DNA from: Scleroderma bovista
Taxonomy: Eukaryota > Basidiomycota > Agaricomycetes > Boletales > Sclerodermataceae
Direction of reading: 5' to 3'
Length of the DNA: 64,000 nucleotides
Assembly: GCA_037178675.1 (NCBI GenBank)
Contig: JAYMGJ010000002.1
Coordinates: forward strand, 1-64,000
Shown here piece by piece: positions 10,683-20,665 of this stretch. A program made the translations under genes and the position numbers. A model generated the notes under the pieces. That model was not told where the DNA came from. It was given only the letters and a program-made list of their open reading frames with translations, and did not search any database. Numbering within the stretch: the first letter of the stretch is position 1; every line of letters begins with the position of its first letter.

Positions 10683-12076
10683 TTACAACATTGACGGGTG
10701 TAAATCTTCTAAATGATCCGTGGCACCCTGTGTGCCCTCCATCTCACCCTTATCCATGTGCTCCAACTTATCTATCATGTCAGCATAATGTGCCCGTAAG
10801 GCCATCAGCCTTCTCCACTCCCTAGTTTCTTCCACCAACTTGTCCGCATACTGCTGGTACATTGTGATAAGGGGTTTGTCGTACGAGTTGTCCAGGCAGA
10901 TGGATTTGCCATCCTTGGGGTGAAAACGGGCTGCAATCTGGCGAGCTGTGCTTACTACTGATTGTGAATATCAATTTAGTAGATATACTAATGTACTCAC
11001 ATTCATGCCGCGGGCCATTGAATTTACCACGGTCAATTTCAAGGTCGGCCATTGTTTGTAGCAAATGCCACCATTCCACTATGACTGTCAGTATCAGTAA
11101 TTTAACCTGAGGCAACACTCACCTTCCACATCCTTGGGACAGGTTACAGGGAATGGGTGCACTGAGCTTGATTCCGTTTCGGGCGCCTTTCCCTTATCCA
11201 CTAACCTACTGTGCACAATGGGGCTTGTACCAATGATTCTCGGCCAGAAGTCTTTGAGGCATATTGCCTCTGTGTCAGATTCACTCCCCGTTGGCTTACC
11301 TGTCTCTGTGGAGAGACATGATGCACTGAGCGATGCTGATCCGTGGGGTTGCCTACAAGGGGTTGACTCCATTGGCGACATGAGTGATGTTGGAAAAATG
11401 TTAGAGGCTTACTGTGCGGGTGGAGTACATGCTTGACTCTCCTCCGACGTGTCACCATCTGAGGAATCAGCGGATGGTCCGTGGGTTGGCATCATGGGCC
11501 GTGGTGATGAGTCACTTTCTTCAGAAACTGGGTTCTGGGAGAGTTGTGTGTACATCTGGACTGGAATTGCTGATGCGGCAACAGGGGGGGGAGTCCATCC
11601 TTGGCTATCCTCCGACGTGTCAGTGTTGGAACCAGAGTCGGAGGATGTTTGAGGCATCGGGGTGGTATCACGGTTAGGGGATGACGTAGGTGGGAGTTCA
11701 CAACATGGCAACGCGCCTGGTGGAGACCAGCTATTGTCCGACACATTGGATGACGGTGAATCAACCGTGGGGAGTGAATGTTCATTTGTGTCAATACACA
11801 TCGGGTCACCCGCAGGTAGATGGTGTGGCTGAGCAGGTGGAGACCATCCACTGCTACTCTCAGTTGCTGTGAATTTGAAATAAGCAATAGTCATGTAGAA
11901 CTGATAGATACTCACAAGGTGCCCTTGGAGTTTGCCTGTTGGGAGGTGTCCACCCTGGGCTGCTGAACAAAGCTGTCCGAGATCCATGTCAAATGAGGGA
12001 TACAGATCCAATACATATACTTACATGTGTTGGGTGCTCCATCATCTATAAATCTCACATTCCTTGGTCCGCTCAT
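10683..12076 (-). CDS. Novel 383-aa protein with repeated GW(S/T)PP motifs
   Basis: Six exons (12076-12025, 11972-11916, 11866-11413, 11352-11123, 11084-11001, 10957-10683) sum to 384 codons with no stop, and all introns have GT-AG ends. The start MSGPRNVRFIDDG is followed by an acidic, Ser/Pro-rich half carrying five imperfect repeats: SSPGWTPP, SSSGWSPP, SDNSWSPP, DSQGWTPP and ESQACTPP, each preceded by S/T/D-rich spacers. The C-terminal half looks folded: KDFWPRIIGTSP, then VIVEWWHLLQTMADLEIDRG, RQIAARFHPKDGK, and a helical end rich in charged residues. I do not recognise the family. It lies in tandem directly upstream of the dioxygenase, about 110 bp away. The repeats could be phosphorylation- or WW-domain-type docking sites (inference). 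Confidence 0.75.
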
Positions 12077-12977
12077 GGTTGCTGGTGATGTATGAGACAA
12101 TAGAGGGTTTGGGGTTGACAGGCTGCGATCATTTATGTTAAGTACCACAGCTTATATAATATATTTCCCACCACTATGAAATGAAATGTTTAAAGGGTAA
12201 ATAATGGTCGGAATCAACCATCTTATGTCATTAATGGAATCTGGGGTGGAATTCGGGTACTGCATATCACTGTCAATTGATTCCAATTGTTCTATATTGT
12301 GGTAGGAATGAGATATGTATCAAAACAAAGCTTGCCAACCCATTGTAGCTCTGCATCTGCATAAATACAGACAGTGAAACATGTTTAGCACACCTGCGGT
12401 CATGATTCCCTAAATAGATGTTGTGGGTACCATTTTCCTTGCCTTCCAATCTTCAATGTCTTCTGCGGGCATTGTATGCAATAAATCTTAGTGTCAATAG
12501 TGTTGCTTAGACTGGCTACCTGATCACAAATTTTCAATCATTGTTGTCTCTATTCTATTTGCTGCTAATCTTGCACCTGTGATACCAGTAAATCTGAAAT
12601 ACACTGGATCTTACCGCGGTCAATTCACTCCGACAATCCATGTGACTGTCCATTCCATTTATACTTTGGTGATTAAATTTACACATTGATGTGGGTGCCT
12701 GACTAACTATATGGAGCATTTAATTATCACTAAATACAGCTTCCGCGGGTGTACTGCAACACTGGTGAACCTGGGTGACGTACCATGCACATGGTTGAAA
12801 GCCCACACAGAGATTATTAGCATGTGGTGTGGCATTGAGTGACATATCAATGCTGTCAGATTCAGTCCACTGGTGTGTGACACTCGCTGACATAATCATA
12901 ATAAATATTCAACATACCGCGTGGCTTCCACACCGCAAACTTGTTTTCACTCCCACTCAGCTCATTTTCACTTCACT
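12077..12977. other. Divergent intergenic region with scattered CCGCGG motifs
   Basis: The region separates the minus-strand pair from the plus-strand Zn2Cys6-like gene, so it may hold two promoters. No ORF is convincing. CCGCGG or one-transition variants occur near 12613 and 12744, like the array at 15785-16220. Confidence 0.4.
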
Positions 12978-15050
12978 ATGTCTACTCAACAATCCGACAC
13001 TCAGCTTGCATCCTCCTCCAACGTCCCCGAAGATTTTGGAACCCCCATGATGCCTGGAGAAGTCATCACAGATGCCACCAGCCTCATCACCGCACGAGTC
13101 GCAACAATTAAGAAAACTAAGGATACCGGATTATGGCTGGGTGTCCATCGCGATGTCTGGGCCCAGCTGGTGAGTAAATTAATTTAAATTGTTGACTGTA
13201 TCTAACAATTGTCAGAACCGTGTTCAAGAGGTGGTGGGGAACCTACCATGGGGTTTTAACATCCCCCCCATGCTCATGTCCCTCAACTGCGACCTTGAGG
13301 ATCCATCAGAGGGAATCACCACGTGGCCAAAGTGGCCCCAACTCCTGCAGTGTCCTGCAGAGAACGTCTCCGACCATCCCTGGTGCAACCGTGGTCAAGA
13401 CTCCAATCGCGGTGACTGGGTTCCCGAACCAAGTGATGAAGGCCAAATGGACGGTGAGCAGGCAGCGGAGCAGAGGGTGGATAAGGGGAAGCAACCAGCA
13501 CATGAGGTGAGTAGAAATGACGCTGGCCCATCTGAGCCAGTAGCTCCAGAGGAGGGGAGAGGTCATCGCGGTGGACGTGCAAAGACTCGGGGACGCAGCC
13601 AGTCCCGTCGCCCTCGCAAGCGGGTCAAGTCGGCCCCCATTGTCGACAGCGACGACGAAGACACTGCCAAGCCTATTCGTCGCGGTGTCACGAAGACCTA
13701 CGACCTTCACAATCCCCCTCCCGACTTCCCCATCCTTCCCGCAATGGATCGATGTGACCACTGCACCTGTCGCATGTTACCCTGTGCCAGGAAGGAGGAC
13801 CGTGCATGCTTCCAGTGCAACAAGGGGAAGCATGGGTGCAGCCTGTCACTGAAGTGTACGTGGTCTCGATTGCAATCGCGTGCACCAGCAGCACGGACCA
13901 GCCAGCTGGACCCCCCCCAATCACTAGCACCAACCCCTGCACCACTGCATACAAACCCTCCCCGTTCGACTCACAAACACAAAGCCAAGAGTCCCATTCC
14001 CGTGGGTGTTGCATCTGCAGGTCCAGCACATGCAGCTGGACCTTCAACACCTGGCCCATTGAGGGGCAAACGTGAAAGTAAGTTGAATATTTGTTTTATT
14101 CCGTTCTGCTGAATATCTAAACAGAATTTGATGGAGTGCTGATAGTGCAACCACGATGGCTGTCAAAATTGAGGGACTGCAGTACAAGCGTTGAGTACAG
14201 CGAACATACGACCACGGCGATGACAACAAGCGCCTGCAGCGAATGTTCCGACTTGAAGGAGAAGTTGGGCGATGTGATGTGGAGGCTGGAGGTGCAAGAG
14301 GTCCAAATGGACACACTTCGCCAGCTCATGGAGAGTCTGAGGTCAAGTACACTAATTGTCCCTCCAGTACCGTCCCCTCCCGGTGCCATGCAAACTTTCA
14401 CACCAGTTGAAAGTCCTGCATCCATTTTCCGTATGCACTCCCCTTCGTCCGTCCATGCTGAGTCGCATTCCCCCATCGTGTCCCCCCCAACTGGCCCTCC
14501 TGCAGACCACGGACCAGATCCAACAATCCCCGCGGTTGCAAGCACGGAACTGTGCACGCATCCACATGCATCTCGTGATGTATCCACCACCATTGAGATG
14601 CTTGCTGAATCCGTCGCCCCCGACATCCTGCAAACACTGTGGGCTCCAACCGCGGTACAAGACACCCATTCACCTCAGTCTCCCAGCTCTGCTGGCAATG
14701 ACCATGTTCCTCCCGCCTGCCCCCCTCCTGCCATCATCAACACTGATGATACCATGGCTGTGGATCAACCCACAGCTTCTGTCCCCACCATCCCGGTAAG
14801 TCCATTTAATTTACCTGCGGTTCAATACTCACATCCCCTGCAGTGCCCCATGACACTTGGTGATGATCCCCCCTCCTCGTGCCCTCCAAACAGCATCACC
14901 AATGATGCAATGGCTTTGGATCCGGAAGCCATTCCTCTCCCCACCATCGTGGTAAGTCCCGCCAATGTCCCCAATGACAAGGCTCTGGCACCCGCAGTTG
15001 GAGATGACGGAAGTGCGGGCACTGGGGAAGCAAATGCAATGGACACCTAA
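12978..15050 (+). CDS. Zn2Cys6-like, proline-rich protein with coiled coil (659 aa)
   Basis: Three exons (12978-13169, 13216-14077, 14125-15050) join in phase to 660 codons. The N-terminus (MSTQQSDTQLASS) leads to a conserved-looking segment (VVGNLPWGFNIPPM). A basic region (GGRAKTRGRSQSRRPRKRVK) is a likely nuclear signal. The cysteine cluster near 13755-13850 has spacing CX2CX6CX7CX2CX6C, exactly that of fungal Zn2Cys6 binuclear clusters, but it sits mid-protein. A short predicted coiled coil follows (CSDLKEKLGDVMWRLEVQE). The Pro/Ser/Thr-rich tail includes a ~45-residue internal duplication (…PTIPVSP and …PTIVVSP). Two GTAAGT…GCAG stretches in the last exon (from 14796 and 14952) look like optional introns. 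Probably a DNA-binding partner in the module; function not established. Confidence 0.72.
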
Positions 15051-15784
15051 AGTACCTTTATCTTCATTTCCATACCATTTTCCTTTTCACAGACTATCTT
15101 TTATGTACACTGGTTATGTTAGATACTTTTGTTTGACCATTCCGGCATCCATCTTTGTTTGTATATTTTTTTTTGCAACACTTCTTTGTGCGAATGAACT
15201 ATGTTTCCTTTTGTTAATTAATATGTATGAAATACATTTTGTCCCATACTTACATGCAATTTATTTGTTTCACCTAAGAAATAGTATTGTACCCGCGGCT
15301 ATGTGCACATGCTGGTAATCATTTCACAGCCAAGGTATGCCAACATGAGCCTAACCCACTCATCACCAGGTGTTTCCTAGTTCCTAGTAAATGATTCCTA
15401 ATCAATGGTATTTTTCACAGCCTAATCCTTTTCATTTGTCTTGCGGTATCATTCTACCTCTCTCCAGAAGGTACCGTGGTTGCATTGGTATACAACATAA
15501 CATTGTGACAATTGTGAACCAAATCATATTGGAAATTTCATTTTAACACCTGCTTCACATAACTCTGCCACAGTGAAAACTCTGGCATGGTGAAAGCTCT
15601 GCTGCAGTTAACACTGCCAGTTAATACCACTGTAATATTTGCCACGTGTGGAGCCAGCCACACACACTAAGGTTAGATTGTAATTGATGCTTCCTTTATA
15701 CGGCATAAACCTATATGCTAAATTTCACCAAGCTGTTTATATGGTGCAGTATTTCCTTTTTACAAATGTTTGTTTCAACCACAC
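15051..15784. other. AT-rich 3' flank of the Zn2Cys6-like gene
   Basis: The stretch is T-rich and contains no supported gene. Isolated CCGCGG-like words occur near 15293 and 15473. It probably holds the 3' UTR of the gene upstream. Confidence 0.35.
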
Positions 15785-16220
15785 AAAAACCGCGGTAGTT
15801 AAATTTATCCTGTGGTAGTGACATCTTACCCACGGTAGTGATACATAGACCCGCGGTAGTGACCCTCAGGTCCGTGGGAGGGACACCTAACGTGATTCAG
15901 TGCCCACCCTACCCATTATTGCACATCACCTGCTCACCTTACCTGTGATACTCACATCTAATCTGTTATAATCACCCCTTACCCGCAGTTTTTAAAACTC
16001 ACCTGCGGTGGTTACACCATATCCATGATAGTCACACCTTATCCGTGGGAGTGACACCCTACCTGTGGTAATGACACCCAACCTGCAGTGGTTACACCCC
16101 TCCCCCGATAGCTACACCTTATCTGCGGTAGTGACACCTAATCAGCTGTAGTTACAACTATCCTGCGGTTGTTGGACCTCACCAGCCATAGTGACACCCT
16201 ACCCACGGTACACCTCACCC
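15785..16220 (+). repeat. Degenerate 20-bp tandem array with CCGCGG-derived core
   Basis: From about 15990 to 16205 successive units keep an exact 20-bp period, with consensus near ACCYGCGGTAGTGACACCYT; 15785-15900 has 20-22 bp spacing. Unit cores are CTGCGG, CCATGA, CCGTGG, CTGTGG, CTGCAG, CCACGG and others, nearly all one or two transitions from CCGCGG. The array lies 3' of the Zn2Cys6-like gene, in non-coding DNA. Confidence 0.85.
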
Positions 16221-16890
16221 ACGGCTGTTTTATCTGTGATAGCTCCAGGTAGCTATTACCAAGATACCACACGCATGCCAATGTCCCCTGTGTTGTACTA
16301 ATTTGGGCTATCTCACCTATATACCTACATTTTTGCACCTGACTGTGGTGGTGATACCCAACCTGCGGCACATACCACGGTCTTACCCCAGTTCTGCCCT
16401 GTGTGACTTTGTAAGACAGCCGTAGGTGCATGGGGTTGTAGTGACACCTAACCCGCAGTAGCTGCTGTGTACCATTTCCGTATTAGGCATCCTTTTCTCC
16501 AAACATTGGTTTTATATGCTAGTTGTACCTACACCTAATCTACAGTAGTTACATCAATCCCGCGGCATTTCCACTTGACCCACGGTATGTACCGTGGTGC
16601 CATTTGTGCATAGGTGTCCTCCGTGCTATACTGATTTAGTTAAGCTCACCTATACACCTACATGATAACACAATATGGGCTCATCCATTGACATGCATGA
16701 GAGGCAGGCCTGGGCCCACCCGAATGACATAGCAATCACAAATTATGTGCCCGCCTTAATGTGTAAATACTTTCTGGGCTCATTCATATGATTCCATGAC
16801 AATACCTAATTTGACCTATCTACCCTTCCCTTAATTGACACCCTAGCCCACCCCTAGTACATTGTGATAATATCTAAATATGTAGCCCAT
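16221..16890. other. Scattered repeat units and unassigned DNA
   Basis: Further isolated units of the same repeat occur near 16345-16380, 16430-16460 and 16545-16600. No gene was recognised. The boundary between the module and the 3' side of the truncated Copia element lies here or just beyond copy B. Confidence 0.4.
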
Positions 16891-17408
16891 CCGTTGTCAC
16901 GCACCAAACGTGTTTGGTACTGTGGACATGGAGAAAGTTAGCTGATGAAACTAATGCAAAGAACGCACACCCAAGATCTGTTGAAAGATTGTCCCGACTT
17001 GAGGGATACAGACAGCCCTCGCTATCCATATCACACAAAGTCAAGACTATCCTTATGCGAAGAATGAATACAAGCTCGTTGTAGCCATCTATCGCACAAG
17101 AATGACTATCCTGATGCGAGAGATGAATGCCAACATGGACAGTCATCTATCGCACGAGAACCGCCAAGAAGCAGAAGAATCCAAGGATTGATGATCATTT
17201 CAGTATGAGAGAGGAATGCAACCTACTGCAGTCCAACTCCCATACAAGAACAACCAAAGAAGCAGAAGAAACGAAGGAGAAACGAAGGAGAAAAGGAAGA
17301 ATCATTTTTTAGCGCCCAAATGTCAAATTTAGGCGCCCAGTGCCGGCATTCCGATATTTTGAATAGCTCCGCCATTTTTGAAGCTACCGATCATGTGACT
17401 ATACCATC

Positions 17409-17906
17409 ATGGAGCCTAGACCGTGGTCTATCTGCCTGTCAAGTTCCGACGTAAATCTGTTCATTTCCCACGGAGATATTCCACCCGCAATCCAGACACC
17501 CACTTCATCACTCACTATGGAGTCCACATTTTCTCTGGAACGTTTCTCTGCTATTGCAGCAGACCTCAACTATGTCCTGCTCTTGGGACAGCCTCTCCCT
17601 GAGCTCCTGTGTACTGTCTGGTACATATCTTCCCAGCCTTCTCCCTCAGTCCCTCTCGTTCTCGGTCAGCGCGTTCTCCTCGTCAGTCCTGCGTCGCGCA
17701 CATACTTTGGTCGTCTCAAGTCTATCGTTAGACTTGAAAATTCATACCTGGTCATCTCTGTGTCTCCTGAGTCCTCTGCATATGGTCCTTTCATCCCAGA
17801 GTCCTGTCACATTCATCTCCCTCTATCATTCATCTCGCTTCCCTGGACACGTCGAATCCGCTACTTGCGATTCTCTTCCCTGCTATCCCGCAACAAACAC
17901 AAATGA
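17409..17906 (+). CDS. Conserved ORF of the LTR-like family, copy B (165 aa)
   Basis: It differs from the copy A protein by about one residue in this frame (LVIS instead of LVVS). Start and stop are conserved. There is no known domain, signal peptide or membrane segment that I can defend. The frame sits about 0.75 kb upstream of the TATA-like box. It could be a domesticated or accessory protein of the retroelement. Confidence 0.55.
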   Translation: MEPRPWSICLSSSDVNLFISHGDIPPAIQTPTSSLTMESTFSLERFSAIAADLNYVLLLGQPLPELLCTVWYISSQPSPSVPLVLGQRVLLVSPASRTYFGRLKSIVRLENSYLVISVSPESSAYGPFIPESCHIHLPLSFISLPWTRRIRYLRFSSLLSRNKHK

Positions 17907-18305
17907 AACAGTGCTCTAGAACCCTTCTTAGGAGCCCTAATAGAGTACAGAACCTTCCCCTTACTGCTCAAGGGAAGACTGCACTTCGGGAGCACCAAAT
18001 TTCGCGTTTTTGCTCTACAGAAGCTCAATCCAAGGGATTTGTGACACTCTGTGACCAGCTGTGACTCTACTTGTCATTCCAGGCCCCCTGACACTGCTCT
18101 TCTGGTCGGATCAATTCTTTTATTATCCCCCAGCCACTCCCATCAGTGGCACTGCTTCAGAAGCTCATCTCCAGATCTAAAGTTCAATAAATCATAGGTT
18201 GTGCTTCCCTTCTTTCTGAGTCACACGGAGTCACTCTGGCTCACTCTGACTCACTCTGCTGCGCATTATTCATCCCCTCTTGGCATTACTAATCCCCATT
18301 ACTCC

Positions 18306-18724
18306 CCTTACCAATCACTTACCAATCATCCTTCAAATCATGCTTATCATGCTGCTTATCAATTCATGACTCATGCCCCTATGATTCATATGCATTATGT
18401 CATCGCATATGCTCATTTAGCTTCGATCTACTCATCCCCTGCTTTCCCCCCCTCTCTTTTGGGCCCCATGCAATGATTTTTCCATATTCTTGGTTATACA
18501 CCCCTTTTTACCTATGTTTTTGCTCTTTCCCTTGACTCAGCAGCTTGTTCAGGCTCTCCCCATTGATGACTCAGCCTGATTACACTGCTTATCAATTGCT
18601 TACCAATTTCTTACCAATCTCTTACCAAGCACTTAGTCATTTGTGCTTACAGGGCCACAGCCCCTCCTGTATATAAACCAGCAGCCAAAGGCTGCAAGGA
18701 AGTGTCTGCTTCCCCCTCAATAAA
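18306..18724 (+). promoter_or_regulatory. Putative LTR promoter: CCAAT cluster, TATA box and poly(A) signal
   Basis: Repeated TTACCAATC words lie at about 18307-18330 and 18598-18632, each containing a CCAAT box. They are followed by TATATAAA at 18670-18677 and AATAAA at 18719-18724. This order is what an LTR U3-R junction should show. Copies C, D and E have matching CCAAT words and a TATTTAAA box (24050-24057 in C). Binding by the CCAAT factor is inference. Confidence 0.6.
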
Positions 18725-19303
18725 GCGACCACATTCACTCTCCCTCACTGTCTATAAGCTCTATCTCTGTCTTTGGACTTGTAGGTCACTCAGTGCTGGC
18801 CTAAAGCTCCTATATTGTTGTTTATCAGATATATCTTGTATCTGATCATTTCTCTAGGCTGAAGCGCAGTCTAGCATCACTGTCCACTCTATCCCATCAC
18901 TGTCCATCGCATTCTTGAAGCAGGAACTGTCCCCTTGCTTCCCCTCTGCTCCATCACTGCTGTTACACCCCTGTCATCAATCTATCATCGCTCTTCTATC
19001 CCAGGACTCTTCCTAACCACTGTGGTAGGCTGAAGAGGAGTCAATACCATCCCCAGTCGCATCTATTCCCCATCAGAAGCCCTTCCCTTCCCTCCTGCAT
19101 CCTGCCTGAAGGCGTGCAGCACATCCCCCTGAGGACATTAAATACCAGAAACGCAAAGGAAGACCACCACTCGCATATTGCTGTCATTTGGTGTTGGTTG
19201 TTGGTTGTTCTGACCTCTTCCCTCACTTAGGCGCACACCGTACCAATCGATAACAAATCATTCCTGGGCTACCATCTGCTGGCCCGTGACACTCGGCCAA
19301 TTT

Positions 19304-20665
19304 TCACCTTCGGGTGGCCATGTAAGACGGCCTAAGTAGGTGCATGGGGTCCGAGGGGACACAACATGACAAATTGTAGTTACTACTTGCTATATATAGT
19401 GACGGCGTATAGCACACATGTAAAGGGAGTGTGTCAGTGTCAGTCAGCACACATGCAGAAGGTACTTGCCTGAAAAGGCTGGCCTCTGTGCCAATTGCCA
19501 TCAATGTCACATTGCAGCGGTCAAGGACCATTGCATCGATCTCATTGAACTCATCATCAGCAAACAGTTCGTGGGCAAAGGGTTCATCATCCCCTAGGGA
19601 GATGGCATCCTCCTCATACATGGTGATGCACTCCTCAAGACGAGGGTGCTTCAGCAAGGAGGGACTGGCCTCAGGCTGGTCCAGGTTCGCACTGGCCATC
19701 AACACAACTTGGTCGAGGGTGCAGATGGTCTGGCAGGAGGGCTCTACCCCCAGACAGTGTGCCAAATTGAAGGCCCTAATAGTATTATTGAAAGTGGGGG
19801 GGCCGAAGTTGGTAGCACTGGGGGTATGGGCCAAGGCACAGGGGTCGACCGTAGGTTCTGGTTCTGGTCCATCGTAGTGAATGTAGGTGGTGAAGGCTGC
19901 CTGTTGGGCATTCTCGCAATGAGCGTGAGCCTTCTTGCCACCACAGCATGTGTGACCTCCCTGTCCTTGGGCAGGAGCATTTCTGCTTGCACTGCCATTG
20001 GACCCGCCTTGCTGCTGCTGCTGCTGCTGGGCGAATTTGGGGTCAGCTGGCTTGTGCTTCACAGCACTAAGCTTGTTGGCCTGTGGGCCCTTACCACCGC
20101 CACAGGAAGAGGCGCCTTTCTGCTCGAAAGAGAGCATGGTGGCCTTGACGATCCCATTGGGCTTCAAATTCTTGATCTCATCAGGGGTGGTCTGGCTCAG
20201 AATCTGAGCTATGACCTCCATAGTAGGAGGGAGCTTGCAGAGGATGATCATGGTCTGCATGGGGGCAGGAAAATTGAAGCCAGTGTCCTTGAGATAGGTG
20301 AAGTGGCTCAGCATCTTGGTTATCGCAGGAGTGGGATGGGAGCCAGCAGGGATGGTCGTCGAGAGGAGCTTGCTAAGCTCAGCATAGGCAGAGCCGATGC
20401 TAGGGGCGCCAAAGTTCTTCTTCAGGTAGTCCCAGACCTCCTTAATGGTTGCGAGTTCAGAGACGGCGACTTGAATCGAGGGGGCAAGGTGCAAGGTGAT
20501 ATTACCGAGTGCCCTCTCAGTGTTCTTGTCCCATTCCTTTTGGTCATTGTGACCGTCAGCAGGTTGGGTTGCCGTGTAAACGAACCATTGGCCTTGTGCC
20601 CAAAGGTAGGCCTGCATAGCAGTGTGCCACTGCTGCCAGTTGGAGCCAGTGAACACAGGAACCAT
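19304..20665 (-). CDS. Copia gag polyprotein fragment (453 aa)
   Basis: The start MVPVFTGSNWQQWHTAMQA is the standard Copia gag N-terminus (UBN2/gag-pre type), followed by the ALGNITLHLAPSIQ, VWDYLKKNFG and MLSHFTYLKDTGFNF segments typical of the family. A Gln-rich stretch and a degenerate zinc knuckle (HTCCGGKKAHAHC, lacking normal CX2CX4HX4C spacing) follow. The frame stays open through an acidic region and stops at 19304 before any protease. It would coat element RNA. An antisense frame of 383 codons overlaps it but is a shadow. Confidence 0.85.
   Translation of the reverse strand: MVPVFTGSNWQQWHTAMQAYLWAQGQWFVYTATQPADGHNDQKEWDKNTERALGNITLHLAPSIQVAVSELATIKEVWDYLKKNFGAPSIGSAYAELSKLLSTTIPAGSHPTPAITKMLSHFTYLKDTGFNFPAPMQTMIILCKLPPTMEVIAQILSQTTPDEIKNLKPNGIVKATMLSFEQKGASSCGGGKGPQANKLSAVKHKPADPKFAQQQQQQQGGSNGSASRNAPAQGQGGHTCCGGKKAHAHCENAQQAAFTTYIHYDGPEPEPTVDPCALAHTPSATNFGPPTFNNTIRAFNLAHCLGVEPSCQTICTLDQVVLMASANLDQPEASPSLLKHPRLEECITMYEEDAISLGDDEPFAHELFADDEFNEIDAMVLDRCNVTLMAIGTEASLFRQVPSACVLTDTDTLPLHVCYTPSLYIASSNYNLSCCVPSDPMHLLRPSYMATRR

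Larger units (their letters stand above)
16895..19237 (+). mobile_element. LTR-like element copy B, 2,343 bp
   Basis: It begins TGTCACGCACCAAACG and ends GGCGCACA, flanked by CCGT (16891-16894 and 19238-19241). It is the plus-strand counterpart of copy A, with the same length and only scattered differences, so both inserted recently. No gag or pol is present. Confidence 0.87.

Noticed and set aside
10574..12076. One continuous gene joining the GW(S/T)PP protein to the dioxygenase
   Set aside because: The first has its own stop at 10683, and no donor I tried joins the acceptor at 10611 in the dioxygenase frame.
15785..16220. CRISPR array
   Set aside because: Units are contiguous 20-mers without unique spacers, and this is eukaryotic DNA.
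16895..19237. Copies A-E as MITEs or TIR DNA transposons
   Set aside because: Ends are TG…CA without real terminal inverted repeats, with 4-bp duplications and an internal TATA/AATAAA order, which fits LTRs better.
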